A DNA stretch of 64,000 bases, from contig NZ_JACJRJ010000013.1 of NCBI RefSeq assembly GCF_014697195.1, forward strand, positions 1 through 64,000, in the 5' to 3' direction. Positions 1 through 8,470 of the stretch are shown here, piece by piece. The notes beneath the pieces were generated by a model, which made no database searches, had not been told where the DNA came from, and worked only from the letters and a program-made list of their open reading frames with translations. Position numbers and translations under genes: made by a program. The DNA is from Cylindrospermum sp. FACHB-282 (lineage in GTDB: Bacteria; Cyanobacteriota; Cyanobacteriia; Cyanobacteriales; Nostocaceae). Each line of letters starts with the position of its first letter. Position 1 is the first letter of the stretch.

Positions 1-147
1 GGTGGTCACAAAGTTAAAAAGCCGCTATCTCAAAGAATGCACAACTGCCCTGTATGTCATGCGAGTTTGTGCAGGGATTTGAACGCGGCTATAAATATCA
101 AGAACCGTGGGACACACGGTCTTAAAGCTCAATTAATGTCCTCATAG
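1..147 (+). CDS. tnpB: TnpB-type transposon nuclease, C-terminal end (partial)
   Basis: The frame is open from the first base and ends at TAG 145-147, giving 48 residues of a protein that starts outside the window. It carries the end of an OrfB/TnpB protein: a CPVC zinc-ribbon pair, then CRDLNAAINI, the family's RD-x-NAA-x-N signature. The Asp of that signature is the third RuvC catalytic residue. TnpB proteins of IS200/IS605 elements are RNA-guided nucleases. The first zinc-ribbon Cys pair and the rest of the RuvC fold must lie to the left, so intactness cannot be judged. A hairpin follows directly, as expected at the right end of such an element. Confidence 0.85.
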   Translation, partial: GGHKVKKPLSQRMHNCPVCHASLCRDLNAAINIKNRGTHGLKAQLMSS

Positions 148-163
148 AGGAGTCGTTGAGAAG

Positions 164-192
164 CCCACACTCACCTGGAAGGGAGTGTGTGG
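164..192. repeat. Hairpin at the likely right end of the IS200/IS605-type element
   Basis: CCCACACTC and GGAGTGTGTGG flank an 8-9 base loop, 17 bases after the tnpB stop. IS200/IS605 elements end in subterminal hairpins instead of inverted repeats, and the guide (omega/reRNA) RNA of TnpB usually spans the gene's 3' end up to the right end. The hairpin is seen directly; the RNA role and exact boundary are inferred. Confidence 0.5.
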
Positions 193-280
193 AGTATGTC
201 ACAGAATTTACGGTCATTAGGAATGTATCTCTCCGACCGTGTAATCAATCAAGCACTGGCGTTGGTTGGGGAATAATGTG

Positions 281-316
281 CGATCGCTCTTTGAGCGGGC
301 GCTCCGCGCCATCGCC
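281..316. repeat. Short GC-rich palindromic repeat beginning with a HIP1 octamer
   Basis: A GCGATCGC octamer is followed by a self-complementary GGGCGCTCCGCGCC stretch and an ATCGC end. Such short GC-rich repeats are common between cyanobacterial genes. It lies just upstream of the first Uma2 gene. No function can be read from it. Confidence 0.5.
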
Positions 317-367
317 TTTCCCCCTATATTGCTAAACTAAAACAAACCTCACAAAACGCGAGGGTAT

Positions 368-1114
368 ATGACCTCTGCAAGCAACCGCCCCTACTCAGAA
401 ACCACCCTCCCAGATCATACCCAGCTTCCAGAGTCTGACGGAACCTTTGTAAGCCAGTCGCTTGCGGGGGTTCCCCCCGTTGTGCGAACTGGCGCGAAAA
501 ATTGGCAAGAACATCCCCAAAGCATTCTCCTCACAGACTCAATCCAGCCTGTACTACAAAAACTTTATCCTGATAGTCAATATTTTATTGGACAAGATTT
601 AGGTATTTATTGGCGCATCACTGAACCACCGGAAAAAGGTGCAGAAGCCCCCGATTGGTTTTATGTTCCCAATGTACCACCTGCTTTGAATGGGCAACCG
701 CGACGTTCCTATGTACTTTGGCAAGAATATATTTCGCCATTAATTGTTTTAGAATTTGTCTCTGGAAATGGCGCAGAAGAGCGAGACAAAACCCCTTGGA
801 AAGGTACATTTTGGATTTATGAACAGGTAATTAAACCCGCTTTTTATGGCATCTATGAAGTGAATAAATCCAGTGTGGAAATATATCACGTAATTGAAGG
901 CAAATATCAGTTATTACCAGCAAATGAACGCGGACATTATCCGATTACGCCTATGGGTGTTGAGTTAGGTTTATGGCAGGGAGAATATCAAAATGCAGAA
1001 TTACCCTGGCTGCGTTGGTGGGATTTGCAAGGTAATTTGTTGTTGACTGGTGAAGAAAGAGCAAATCGCTTGGCTGCACAGTTGCGTGCTTTGGGGGTTG
1101 AACCGGAAGCGTAA
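368..1114 (+). CDS. Uma2 family (DUF820) nuclease-fold protein, paralogue 1
   Basis: This 248-residue protein belongs to the Uma2 family, a PD-(D/E)XK nuclease-like fold greatly expanded in cyanobacteria and of unknown role. The acidic pattern is visible: EAPDWFY, then PLIVLEFVSG, then ERDKTPWK. It is a close tandem paralogue of the gene at 1355. The two share about 40 bases of upstream sequence (ATTGCTAAACTAAAACAAAC block) and a GAGGG ribosome site. Residues about 29-43 (SQSLAGVPPVVRTGA) are encoded by an inserted palindromic element that this family normally lacks. The C-terminal tail is shorter than in the paralogue. The fold assignment is firm; activity is unknown. Confidence 0.85.
   Translation: MTSASNRPYSETTLPDHTQLPESDGTFVSQSLAGVPPVVRTGAKNWQEHPQSILLTDSIQPVLQKLYPDSQYFIGQDLGIYWRITEPPEKGAEAPDWFYVPNVPPALNGQPRRSYVLWQEYISPLIVLEFVSGNGAEERDKTPWKGTFWIYEQVIKPAFYGIYEVNKSSVEIYHVIEGKYQLLPANERGHYPITPMGVELGLWQGEYQNAELPWLRWWDLQGNLLLTGEERANRLAAQLRALGVEPEA
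453..493. repeat. Intragenic palindromic element, copy 1
   Basis: A 41-base imperfect palindrome starts GCCAGT, ends ACTGGC and has GCGGGGG opposite CCCCCCG in the centre. It lies in frame within the first Uma2 gene and adds about 15 residues. An identical copy is in the next gene at 1440-1480. The type is a dispersed cyanobacterial repeat, here tolerated in coding sequence. Confidence 0.8.
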
Positions 1115-1198
1115 TATTATTTTAATTTTGCACTGGTTAGCAGTAGCATCAAGTTTCTCTTGCAAGTCATCATCAAGCCGAAAACTCGTGGTACTCAT
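1115..1198 (-). pseudogene. Truncated ribbon-helix-helix (CopG-type) antitoxin remnant
   Basis: Reading leftward from the ATG at 1198, the frame gives MSTTSFRLDDDLQEKLDATA and a few more residues. This is the N-terminal strand and first helix of a ribbon-helix-helix DNA-binding domain, as in many type II antitoxins. After about 27 residues the frame runs into the antisense of the Uma2 gene 3' end and the similarity stops. It looks like the stump of an antitoxin gene cut when the Uma2 copy arrived. No partner toxin is visible. The short length limits certainty. Confidence 0.55.
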
Positions 1199-1314
1199 GA
1201 AATCACCTATAATAATGCACATTAATATATTGTATTATTTTCAAGATAATTCACTATTCATCAACTTTCAATAGAAAGAGTTTCAGGTAAAGCATAATTC
1301 TCTGAAGCGACTCT

Positions 1315-1355
1315 ATTGCTAAACTAAAACAAACCTCATCTAGCGCGAGGGTATA
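1315..1355 (+). promoter_or_regulatory. Duplicated upstream block and ribosome site of Uma2 paralogue 2
   Basis: The sequence from ATTGCTAAACTAAAACAAAC to GCGAGGGTATATG is nearly the same as at 328-368 in front of paralogue 1. The duplication therefore included the 5' leader and ribosome-binding site (GAGGG). No clear -35/-10 pair is seen within it. Confidence 0.5.
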
Positions 1356-2164
1356 TGACCTTTACCACCAATCCCCCCACCTCTGGAACCACCCTCCCAG
1401 ACCATACGCAACTTCCAGAGTCAGACGGAACCTTTGTAAGCCAGTCGCTTGCGGGGGTTCCCCCCGTTGTGCGAACTGGCGCGAAAAACTGGCAAGAACA
1501 TCCCCAAAGCATCTTATTGACTGACTCAATTACACCCATCCTCAAGCAATTAAATCCTGATGGTCAATATTGTATTGGTCAGGACTTAGGTATCTACTGG
1601 CGCATTACCGACCCCCCAGAACGCGGTGCAGAAGCGCCCGATGGGTTTTATGTCCCCAATGTACCGCCTACCTTAAATGGGCAAATACGCCGCTCTTATG
1701 TGCTTTGGCAAGAGTACATTGCTCCATTAATTGTCTTAGAATTTGTTTCTGGGGATGGTTCAGAAGAGCGAGATAAAACCCCTTGGAAAGGTAAATTTTG
1801 GATTTATGAACAGGTAATTCGTACTCCCTTTTACGGGATTTATGAAGTGAATAAAGCCAGTGTAGAAGTTTATGAGTTAATTGGTGGAGAATATCAGTTA
1901 TTACCAGCAAATGAACGGGGACATTATCCCATTGCACCTTTAGGCATTGAGTTAGGCTTATGGCAGGGAGAATATCAGAACGCAGAATTACCCTGGTTGC
2001 GGTGGTGGGATTTGCAAGGTAATTTGTTGTTGACTGGTGAAGAAAGAGCCGAACAGGAACGCCAAAGGGCAGAATTAGAAAGCCAAAGGGCGGAAATGGA
2101 ACGCCAAAAAAGCGATCGCCTAACTGCCCAATTAAGGGCGCTTGGTATTGAACCAGAAGCTTAA
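1355..2164 (+). CDS. Uma2 family (DUF820) nuclease-fold protein, paralogue 2
   Basis: This 269-residue protein is very similar to its neighbour at 368 along its whole length and has the same acidic pattern (EAPDGFY, PLIVLEFVSG, ERDKTPWK). It has the same in-frame palindromic insertion (SQSLAGVPPVVRTGA) at the same site, so the insertion came before the duplication or spread by gene conversion. The tail has an extra charged, helical repeat (AEQERQRAELESQRAEMERQ) that paralogue 1 lacks; such tails vary in repeat number in Uma2 proteins. Function unknown. Confidence 0.85.
   Translation: MTFTTNPPTSGTTLPDHTQLPESDGTFVSQSLAGVPPVVRTGAKNWQEHPQSILLTDSITPILKQLNPDGQYCIGQDLGIYWRITDPPERGAEAPDGFYVPNVPPTLNGQIRRSYVLWQEYIAPLIVLEFVSGDGSEERDKTPWKGKFWIYEQVIRTPFYGIYEVNKASVEVYELIGGEYQLLPANERGHYPIAPLGIELGLWQGEYQNAELPWLRWWDLQGNLLLTGEERAEQERQRAELESQRAEMERQKSDRLTAQLRALGIEPEA
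1440..1480. repeat. Intragenic palindromic element, copy 2
   Basis: Identical over 41 bases to the element at 453-493 and at the same codon position of the second Uma2 gene. It encodes the same peptide insertion. Confidence 0.8.
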
Positions 2165-2350
2165 TATTGCTGGATTTTCGACGGCATCCCTTACTGTGCC
2201 CTATTTTTAATATAAAAATTACATTCTCAATGCGTAAATATCGCACAACATAAAGTTTAAGCACATTCTCAAACTCCGGGAAGGGGAGTGTAGAGACTTA
2301 TCATGCTTAGTCTCTACATTTATAGGGGAGATGAATGTAAGCGAAGTCAG

Positions 2351-3481
2351 CTATTTATTAACTTCCAATATTCGCGAAGTTTTTAATCTTTCCATCCACT
2401 TTTGTAAATAGACTAAATTAGTTTTTTGCTCATCTATATCTTGAGTATCTAAAGCATAAGGCATCAGTCCCAAAATCGTCGCTGTCGTCACGCAAAACAT
2501 CGATTTTTGGAAACTCATACAAATTTGTACCCGCAAATCATCTTCACCGCGAGGACTGCGACGATAGATTTCGTGCAAATACTCTGGTAGATAATGACGC
2601 ATATCCTGCATTAACAATGTCGGAGGAATGCCGGCGCTACCAATGGGTAAAGGATCAGCATATAATGCACCATATTGGAAACGAGATTGATCTGGGGAAA
2701 CTTGATAAGCTTGGGCGTTGAGAGAAACTGTTCCCAAAAAAGGAGTTCCCCGGAAAAATACCGCTTCTACATAAGGAATTGCGGTATCTGCTAAAAAGGT
2801 TAAACCAACTGATTTAGGAATGAGTTCATATACTTTTTCGCCAATTTTGACATCGTAGGTAATGGGATTGGCAGCATTTGCCACTAAACCCGTTTTAATA
2901 TGTTCTACAACTTGGCGAATCGTTTTAATTTCACCTTGATCATAGCGGTCTGATAAGCTGAGAAACATATCAGCCATAACTCGCCAAAATTGACCCAAAC
3001 CTGTGTAGTAAGCAGAGACGCGTAAAAGTTCAATTAAAAAATCGGGAAATAGTTGATTAAGTCCCAGAACTAAGGGATTATTTTTAAATTTAGCAGCAAT
3101 AACGGCTTGCGCTCTTTCTTGAAATTCCTTAGTATTCAAATATGTATCTAGTCCGCCGCCACCGTGCCACATCATGGTTTTCATGCAATATTCGGCATAT
3201 TCAAAATTAATTCGGTCATGCCATAAATGACGGAATAATTTTTGGAAAGAAATTTCACCATTGAAGTATTTAAAGAAGGGGAAAAATACTAAAAATTGTT
3301 CTTCAGCAATATAGTTGAGATTTATTGAATAAGCATCTAAAACTACGCCATAGCTTTTGAGAATTCCCACTACTTCTAACACATTTTCTGGTGTGTCAGA
3401 AAGTAATGCTCCTCCTGTTTGCAGGCGTTTAATATATTCAGATAAAGTATTATTAGCTTTCTTCTTTTTAGTGGTTGGCAT
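2351..3481 (-). CDS. cupB: CO2 hydration protein CupB (ChpX)
   Basis: CupA/CupB proteins associate with specialised NDH-1 complexes on the thylakoid and turn CO2 into bicarbonate using redox energy. This protein of about 376 residues has the family's typical N-terminal region (TPENVLEVVGILKSYGVVLD) and a conserved WHGGGGLDTYL stretch. CupB rather than CupA is favoured because CupA is longer (about 440 residues), no cupS follows, and the genes face a ccm operon as in Anabaena-type genomes. I chose the ATG at 3481, which has GGAG eight bases upstream; an in-frame ATG at 3499 is possible. It is last in ndhF4-ndhD4-cupB. Confidence 0.85.
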   Translation of the reverse strand: MPTTKKKKANNTLSEYIKRLQTGGALLSDTPENVLEVVGILKSYGVVLDAYSINLNYIAEEQFLVFFPFFKYFNGEISFQKLFRHLWHDRINFEYAEYCMKTMMWHGGGGLDTYLNTKEFQERAQAVIAAKFKNNPLVLGLNQLFPDFLIELLRVSAYYTGLGQFWRVMADMFLSLSDRYDQGEIKTIRQVVEHIKTGLVANAANPITYDVKIGEKVYELIPKSVGLTFLADTAIPYVEAVFFRGTPFLGTVSLNAQAYQVSPDQSRFQYGALYADPLPIGSAGIPPTLLMQDMRHYLPEYLHEIYRRSPRGEDDLRVQICMSFQKSMFCVTTATILGLMPYALDTQDIDEQKTNLVYLQKWMERLKTSRILEVNK

Positions 3482-3568
3482 GACCTTGTCTCCAAACATT
3501 CTAGAAATTGTTGATTGGGTATTAGGAATAGGTAATTGGTGATTGATGAAGCAGGTTATGGAACTTCT

Positions 3569-3629
3569 GATTACCCATTACCGATTACCCATTGCCGATT
3601 ACCCATTACCGATTACCGATTACCCATCA
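3569..3629. repeat. Heptanucleotide tandem repeat (STRR) between ndhD4 and cupB
   Basis: Alternating GATTACC and CATTACC units repeat about eight times. Short tandemly repeated repetitive sequences of this kind are typical of filamentous cyanobacteria. It lies inside the ndhF4-ndhD4-cupB unit, so it would be in the transcript. Confidence 0.8.
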
Positions 3630-3630
3630 T

Positions 3631-5139
3631 TTAGGTTTTGCTTTTTGCCTTATCTAAAGAGACTGTTGCTACTACATTTTGGATACTAACCATTGCTGTG
3701 ATGGTGGGTTCAGTCCAATAGACTAACCAAGTGGGTTGGATGCCGAAAATGACAATCAGCACTGCTAAAATAATTGCTGGAGCGCGATCGCTTGCATATA
3801 CCCGTGGTAAGTTGGTGACTTGTGCCGACAAACGCCCAAAAAAGGCACGGTTGACGAGAATTAAAAAATAAACTGCCGTTAAGCCTGTACCAATCATCGA
3901 GAGCAGGGTTTGCACTGGAAAAACGGCAAAACTGCCCCGAAAAACAATGAATTCGGAAATAAATCCGACCATTCCCGGTATGCCAGCGCTGGCCATGACT
4001 CCCAAAACCATCAAGCTGCCAATTACAGGTAAACCCCGTTCTGGGTTCAGCAGTCCTTGGATCACATTTAAATCGCGGCTACCGGCTTTTTTATACACAA
4101 CCCCAACTAACAAAAACAGCATTGCAGAAATCAAGCCGTGGCTAATCATCTGCATCACAGCGCCCAAAACGCTTAAAGGTGTAGCTGCTGCTGCTGCTAA
4201 CAAAATGTAGCCCATGTGCCCAATGGAACTGTATGCTACCATTTTCTTCATATCGGTTTGAGCGATCGCGCAAGATGCACCATACAATACGCTCACTACA
4301 GCCCAAGTTGCCAACCACGGCGCTAAATATGCCCAAGCTTCTGGCAATAAGTTCATCCCAAACCGCAGTAAGCCGTAGGTTCCCAACTTCAACAGTACCC
4401 CAGCTAAGAGGACAGAAATGGGTGTAGAGGCCTCAACGTGGGCATCTGGTAACCAAGTATGGAAGGGAACCAAAGGAACTTTTATCCCAAAACCGACCAA
4501 AATCCCCCCTAGCAGTAAAATTTGTGTCGCTAAAGGTAGAGAAGTTGTATGCAATGTTGCTAAGGCAAAATTATTAGCACCACTCAGCCAAACTATACCC
4601 AGGAAACTGGCTAAAAGCAGGATTCCGGAAATAGCAGTATAAATGAGAAATTTCGTAGCGGCATAACCCCGTTTTGCACCACCCCAAATGGCTATCAACA
4701 AATACAGGGGAATCAATTCCAACTCGTAAAACAGGAAAAATAGCAGTAAGTCCTGTGCCAGAAAAGCTCCTGTCACCCCAGCACTTAACAGTAGGATTAA
4801 AGAGTAATAAAATCTAGGACGTTGAAGGGCTTGATCGCTGCTATAAATGGCTATGCAAGTCAACAGTCCATTCAAAAGCAATAATGGCAAAGATAAGCCA
4901 TCTACCCCCAGATTGTAATTCAAGCCTAGGGCATCGATCCAAGGGAGAGACTCGGCAAATTGTTGACTGGCTGACGCTGGATTGAACTGAATTGCTAGGA
5001 CAATTGTCAATAAGAAAATGATACTGGCAAATGCCAAAGCTATCCCACGGGAGAGTTTTCCATTGATGTCAGAGGGCCAGAAACCGATTAAAGCCGCACC
5101 AAGCAACGGCAGCAAAATCAAGGTACTCAGCATAAGCAC
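3631..5139 (-). CDS. ndhD4: NDH-1 subunit NdhD4 (CO2-uptake type)
   Basis: NdhD is the NuoM-type proton-pumping membrane subunit of NDH-1; the D3/D4 forms serve CO2 uptake. The 502-residue protein has about 14 membrane helices and the canonical half-channel segments: the helix with FYELELIPLYL and the block LPDAHVEASTPISVLLAG followed by LKLGTYG. It lies between ndhF4 and cupB, which fixes it as a CO2-uptake paralogue; D4 rather than D3 is inferred from the absence of cupS and the nearby ccm genes. The gap to ndhF4 is 57 bases, consistent with one operon. Confidence 0.88.
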   Translation of the reverse strand: MLMLSTLILLPLLGAALIGFWPSDINGKLSRGIALAFASIIFLLTIVLAIQFNPASASQQFAESLPWIDALGLNYNLGVDGLSLPLLLLNGLLTCIAIYSSDQALQRPRFYYSLILLLSAGVTGAFLAQDLLLFFLFYELELIPLYLLIAIWGGAKRGYAATKFLIYTAISGILLLASFLGIVWLSGANNFALATLHTTSLPLATQILLLGGILVGFGIKVPLVPFHTWLPDAHVEASTPISVLLAGVLLKLGTYGLLRFGMNLLPEAWAYLAPWLATWAVVSVLYGASCAIAQTDMKKMVAYSSIGHMGYILLAAAAATPLSVLGAVMQMISHGLISAMLFLLVGVVYKKAGSRDLNVIQGLLNPERGLPVIGSLMVLGVMASAGIPGMVGFISEFIVFRGSFAVFPVQTLLSMIGTGLTAVYFLILVNRAFFGRLSAQVTNLPRVYASDRAPAIILAVLIVIFGIQPTWLVYWTEPTITAMVSIQNVVATVSLDKAKSKT

Positions 5140-5196
5140 AAATCGTGAAAGGGAAGGGGGAATACATTTTAGAGGGCAGTGACTAACTCAGCACTA

Positions 5197-7053
5197 CTAG
5201 AAAGGCAATTTATCTAGAAGTCCCAATGACCAGCTAATGAAAAAACCCAGGACGCTAATTACCACGAGGATAGTTAACATATAGCCTTGGGATTGACCAG
5301 AAATGCTGTATTTTAAAGTTTGCCCACCGAAGATAGCGGCAAATCCTACCAAGTTCACCAGACCATCAACCAAATAGCGATCGCACCAAGCCGAAATCTT
5401 AGACAGCAGCGCTACGGCGCTTACAATGGTTACTCGATATACTCGGTCAATGTAGAAATCATAACCTAACAAGTCTTGAAAAAATCTCCAGGCTAGAATT
5501 CTGGATCTCGACCAAGCTTTATGCAGATAAATTGTGGAACCAATACCAACCCCCAGCAAAGTAGAAGCCAGCAACGATAACAGCACATACCAATCAATGC
5601 TTTCCCAACCCGGTAGCAAGTACCATTGTTGTAGCATTAGGGGTAATAGCAGGGTCAGCACCGTCAGAGAAACCATTGGAAATGCCATTTGCCAACCAAC
5701 TTCCGGGGCGCGGCGGGTCTTCGGTTGGGGGTCACCCCAGAAAACTAATCGGAATACTCTGGTTAAATTCAGTGCTGTTAAGCCATTGACTAATATTAAA
5801 ACCACAATCACCCAAGGGCTAATTTTCACCAATCCATCAGCCCAAGCCAGCATGGCCCAAAAGCTTCCCAGTGGTAACAGTGTTACCATCCCCGCCGAAC
5901 CAACAATAAAGGCGGTGGTAGTGGCTGGCATCCGTGACCACAAACCGCCCATTTCTGTGATGTCTTGGCTTTGAGTAGTGTAGATAATTGAGCCAGAACT
6001 CATGAATAACAGCGCTTTAGCGATCGCATGGGTTAACAATAACATCAGAGCCACACCCCCTTGCTGCAATCCCATTGCCAAAAACACTAATCCCATGTAT
6101 GCGCTGGTGGAATGAGAGAGCGATCGCTTAATATCAATTTGGGCGATCGATACCAATGTTGCTCCTACCGCCGTCACTGTACCCATAACTACCAAAGCAT
6201 TCAACGCTATGGGCGACAACGCTAACAATGGCTGAATTTTATACAGTATGTAAGCACCACCAGCTACCACCAGAGAATTCCGCATTACCGATGCTGGGTT
6301 AGGCCCTTCCATCGCCTCATCTAACCACAGGTGCAGAGGAAATTGGGCACATTTACCAGCAGGTCCAGCAATCAAAGCCAAACACAATAATGTCGATGTC
6401 ACAGGACTTAAGTTAGCCGTTTGCGCCCACTCAGATAAATCGGAAAAGTCCAAACTGCCGGCTAAGTTAGAGAGAGCCACTACACCCATTAGCAGTAACA
6501 AATCTCCCACTCGCTTAGTCCAAAAGGCATCCCGCGCTGCCGTCACCACTAGCGGTTGAGCATACCAAAATCCCACCAGCAAGTAAGTGGAAAGGGTCAA
6601 GACTTCTAATAGAGCATAACTGAGAAACAAGGAGTCACTGATCGCTAACCCAGTCAGCGCCGCTTCAAAAAATCCGATCAGCGCAAAAAAACGTGCCAGC
6701 GACCAGTCTTTTTCCATATAACCCAGGGCATAAATTTGGGCCAACAGGCTTAGTCCCGTAATTAAAACTATTGCCCCAATACTGACTGGTGAAAGTTCTA
6801 GAGCAAAGGATAACTTGAAATCCGCAGCTTGGAACCAGGTAATCACCAAACTTTCTGGATCTTTATCCCAGATATCTTTAAATACAAACAAGCTATGGAT
6901 AAAAGCTAAGATAGTCGTCAACAAATTCAAGTAGGCCGCAGGTCTTGGCCCTGTACGTTGAATTATTCCCATTCCCCACGGCAAGGTTAAAATTGCGCCT
7001 AGCAAGCTATAAAAAGGCACAAACCAACTTGTTAAATATAGAAACTGATTCAT
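5197..7053 (-). CDS. ndhF4: NDH-1 subunit NdhF4 (CO2-uptake type)
   Basis: NdhF is the NuoL-type distal proton pump to which CupA/CupB binds in the CO2-uptake complexes. The 618-residue protein is highly hydrophobic. It has the family block WLDEAMEGPNPASV in place of the respiratory form's LPDAMEGPTPVSA, a divergence typical of NdhF3/F4. A glutamate sits in the fifth-helix region (YALLEVLTLSTYLLVG). The C-terminal lateral helix region is shortened compared with NdhF1. It is first in the minus-strand operon and shares a 666-base divergent control region with ccmK2. Confidence 0.88.
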   Translation of the reverse strand: MNQFLYLTSWFVPFYSLLGAILTLPWGMGIIQRTGPRPAAYLNLLTTILAFIHSLFVFKDIWDKDPESLVITWFQAADFKLSFALELSPVSIGAIVLITGLSLLAQIYALGYMEKDWSLARFFALIGFFEAALTGLAISDSLFLSYALLEVLTLSTYLLVGFWYAQPLVVTAARDAFWTKRVGDLLLLMGVVALSNLAGSLDFSDLSEWAQTANLSPVTSTLLCLALIAGPAGKCAQFPLHLWLDEAMEGPNPASVMRNSLVVAGGAYILYKIQPLLALSPIALNALVVMGTVTAVGATLVSIAQIDIKRSLSHSTSAYMGLVFLAMGLQQGGVALMLLLTHAIAKALLFMSSGSIIYTTQSQDITEMGGLWSRMPATTTAFIVGSAGMVTLLPLGSFWAMLAWADGLVKISPWVIVVLILVNGLTALNLTRVFRLVFWGDPQPKTRRAPEVGWQMAFPMVSLTVLTLLLPLMLQQWYLLPGWESIDWYVLLSLLASTLLGVGIGSTIYLHKAWSRSRILAWRFFQDLLGYDFYIDRVYRVTIVSAVALLSKISAWCDRYLVDGLVNLVGFAAIFGGQTLKYSISGQSQGYMLTILVVISVLGFFISWSLGLLDKLPF

Positions 7054-7719
7054 TTAAATTTCCCTTGACGACTCAGCCTGATTTTTTTTAACAGCATAAA
7101 AAAATCATCTACTAAAAAGATTATTTCCCCAGAATTCCATGTTTCTTTTAACTATTTTGCCACTAAACTTGACTAAGTATTTGTACTTTAGTTACCCTAT
7201 TAAAGTTCAATAAAATATAATTTTACATACTTAAAGGCATTTATTTGTCTTATATCATCTTGAGTTTTTAGATTTGTATTTCTACTTTGAGCAAAGAACT
7301 TTATACAATATATTTGAAAAACTTATCTTTTTTTCACATAGTCCTTGTGCAAATAGCAAAAATTGAACAAAGACAGATACAGCAACCTACTGTACCGCCC
7401 CCGCTCTTCCCTCACTAGACAGGATTACCCTTGGTGATGAATGTCGTTTTTTAAATTTAAATGTAATTAAAAAAATTATAAAGCATAAGCGGCCACTCTA
7501 GGAATCCGTAAACTTTGATAGAGTAGTAGGCCGTATTAATAATTGTTAAGTTTTTTAAAAGTTTTTTATGACAAACTATTATAGTAATTTATATTGCCAG
7601 AGATGCAAAGCTTTCATAAGCTTAATTTGGAAGTGTTTTCTTAGCTATAAGATAAAGCTTTCCCCGTCAAAATTTTCTCTCTCACTGTACTGATCGGATT
7701 CATTTTTAGGAGTTCTGCG
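7054..7719. promoter_or_regulatory. Divergent control region between ndhF4 and ccmK2
   Basis: The 666 bases are AT-rich and hold no credible ORF. A possible -10 (TAAGAT, about 7647) precedes ccmK2, whose ribosome site AGGAG is at 7710-7714. A TTA-N8-TAA motif fitting the CmpR consensus lies at 7536-7549. In AT-rich DNA such a match can arise by chance. No terminator hairpin is visible. Its position makes it the likely control point for both carbon-uptake units. Confidence 0.55.
7536..7549. promoter_or_regulatory. Candidate CmpR-type site (TTA-N8-TAA)
   Basis: TTAATAATTGTTAA matches the TTA-N7/8-TAA consensus described for CmpR. It is 171 bases upstream of ccmK2, and a CmpR-like gene lies at the end of the cluster. 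The motif is short and the region AT-rich, so this is only a candidate. Confidence 0.3.
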
Positions 7720-8028
7720 ATGCCAATTGCAGTTGGAATGATTGAAACAAAGGGCTTTCCAGCAGTTGTAGAAGCTGCTGATGCGATGGTGAAAGCTGCT
7801 CGCGTGACCCTAGTAGGCTATGAAAAAATCGGTAGCGCTCGCGTTACCGTGATTGTCCGGGGAGATGTATCTGAGGTACAAGCCTCAGTAGCAGCTGGGG
7901 TAGAAGCCGCCAGAAGAGTAAATGGTGGTGAAGTGTTATCCACTCACATCATTGCCCGTCCCCACGAAAACCTAGAATACGTCTTACCGATTCGGTACAC
8001 GGAAGCTGTGGAACAGTTCCGCACCTAA
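7720..8028 (+). CDS. ccmK2: Carboxysome shell hexamer protein CcmK2
   Basis: A single BMC domain of 102 residues ([21 protein letters not shown] at the start) forms the hexamers that tile the beta-carboxysome facets. The pore-loop KIGSARVT and the central [15 protein letters not shown] are the standard family segments. The short C-terminus (EAVEQFRT) fits CcmK2, whereas CcmK1 next door has an extension. The ribosome site AGGAG is eight bases from the ATG. It is first in ccmK2-K1-L-M-N-O. Confidence 0.95.
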   Translation: MPIAVGMIETKGFPAVVEAADAMVKAARVTLVGYEKIGSARVTVIVRGDVSEVQASVAAGVEAARRVNGGEVLSTHIIARPHENLEYVLPIRYTEAVEQFRT

Positions 8029-8119
8029 AAGTAGTTTAAACGACGTAATTAATACTCTTTGGCTAATTGAAGCCTTACTTGCGTCTAAGTCTAAAAACTT
8101 GATTTAAGGATGAGAACTA

Positions 8120-8464
8120 ATGTCAATTGCAGTCGGAATGGTTGAAACGCTAGGCTTTCCAGCAGTTGTAGAAGCTGCTGATGCGATGGTGAAAGCTGCT
8201 CGCGTAACCCTAGTAGGCTACGAAAAAATCGGTAGTGGTCGGGTTACAGTCATCGTTCGAGGTGACGTTTCGGAAGTACAAGCTTCCGTGGCCGCAGGAG
8301 TGGAATCAGTGAAGCGAGTCAACGGCGGACAAGTGTTGTCTACCCATATCATTGCTCGTCCTCACGAAAACTTGGAATACGTCCTACCAATTCGTTATAC
8401 AGAAGATGTAGAGCAATTCCGGGAAGATGTGAACGCTATTCGTCCTTTCGGTAGAAGACCGTAA
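8120..8464 (+). CDS. ccmK1: Carboxysome shell hexamer protein CcmK1
   Basis: This 114-residue BMC-domain protein is nearly identical to CcmK2 over the first 95 residues, including the pore loop (KIGSGRVT). It differs by a C-terminal extension ending [10 protein letters not shown], the usual mark of CcmK1. It forms shell hexamers. It starts 91 bases after ccmK2 and is followed after 6 bases by ccmL, so the two are probably co-translated. Confidence 0.95.
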   Translation: MSIAVGMVETLGFPAVVEAADAMVKAARVTLVGYEKIGSGRVTVIVRGDVSEVQASVAAGVESVKRVNGGQVLSTHIIARPHENLEYVLPIRYTEDVEQFREDVNAIRPFGRRP

Positions 8465-8470
8465 ATCGTA

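Noticed and set aside
1050-1274. 74-codon plus-strand frame across the end of the first Uma2 gene
   Set aside because: Its first part is an alternative frame of Uma2 and the rest is the antisense of the antitoxin remnant.
2351-7053. Assignment as the inducible ndhF3-ndhD3-cupA-cupS operon
   Set aside because: No cupS follows, the Cup protein has CupB length (about 376 residues), and the genes face a ccm operon. The constitutive F4/D4/CupB set fits better, though only a phylogeny would settle it.
7536-7549. Treating the TTA-N8-TAA motif as a proven CmpR operator
   Set aside because: The motif is short and the spacer AT-rich, so chance matches are expected; listed only as a candidate.
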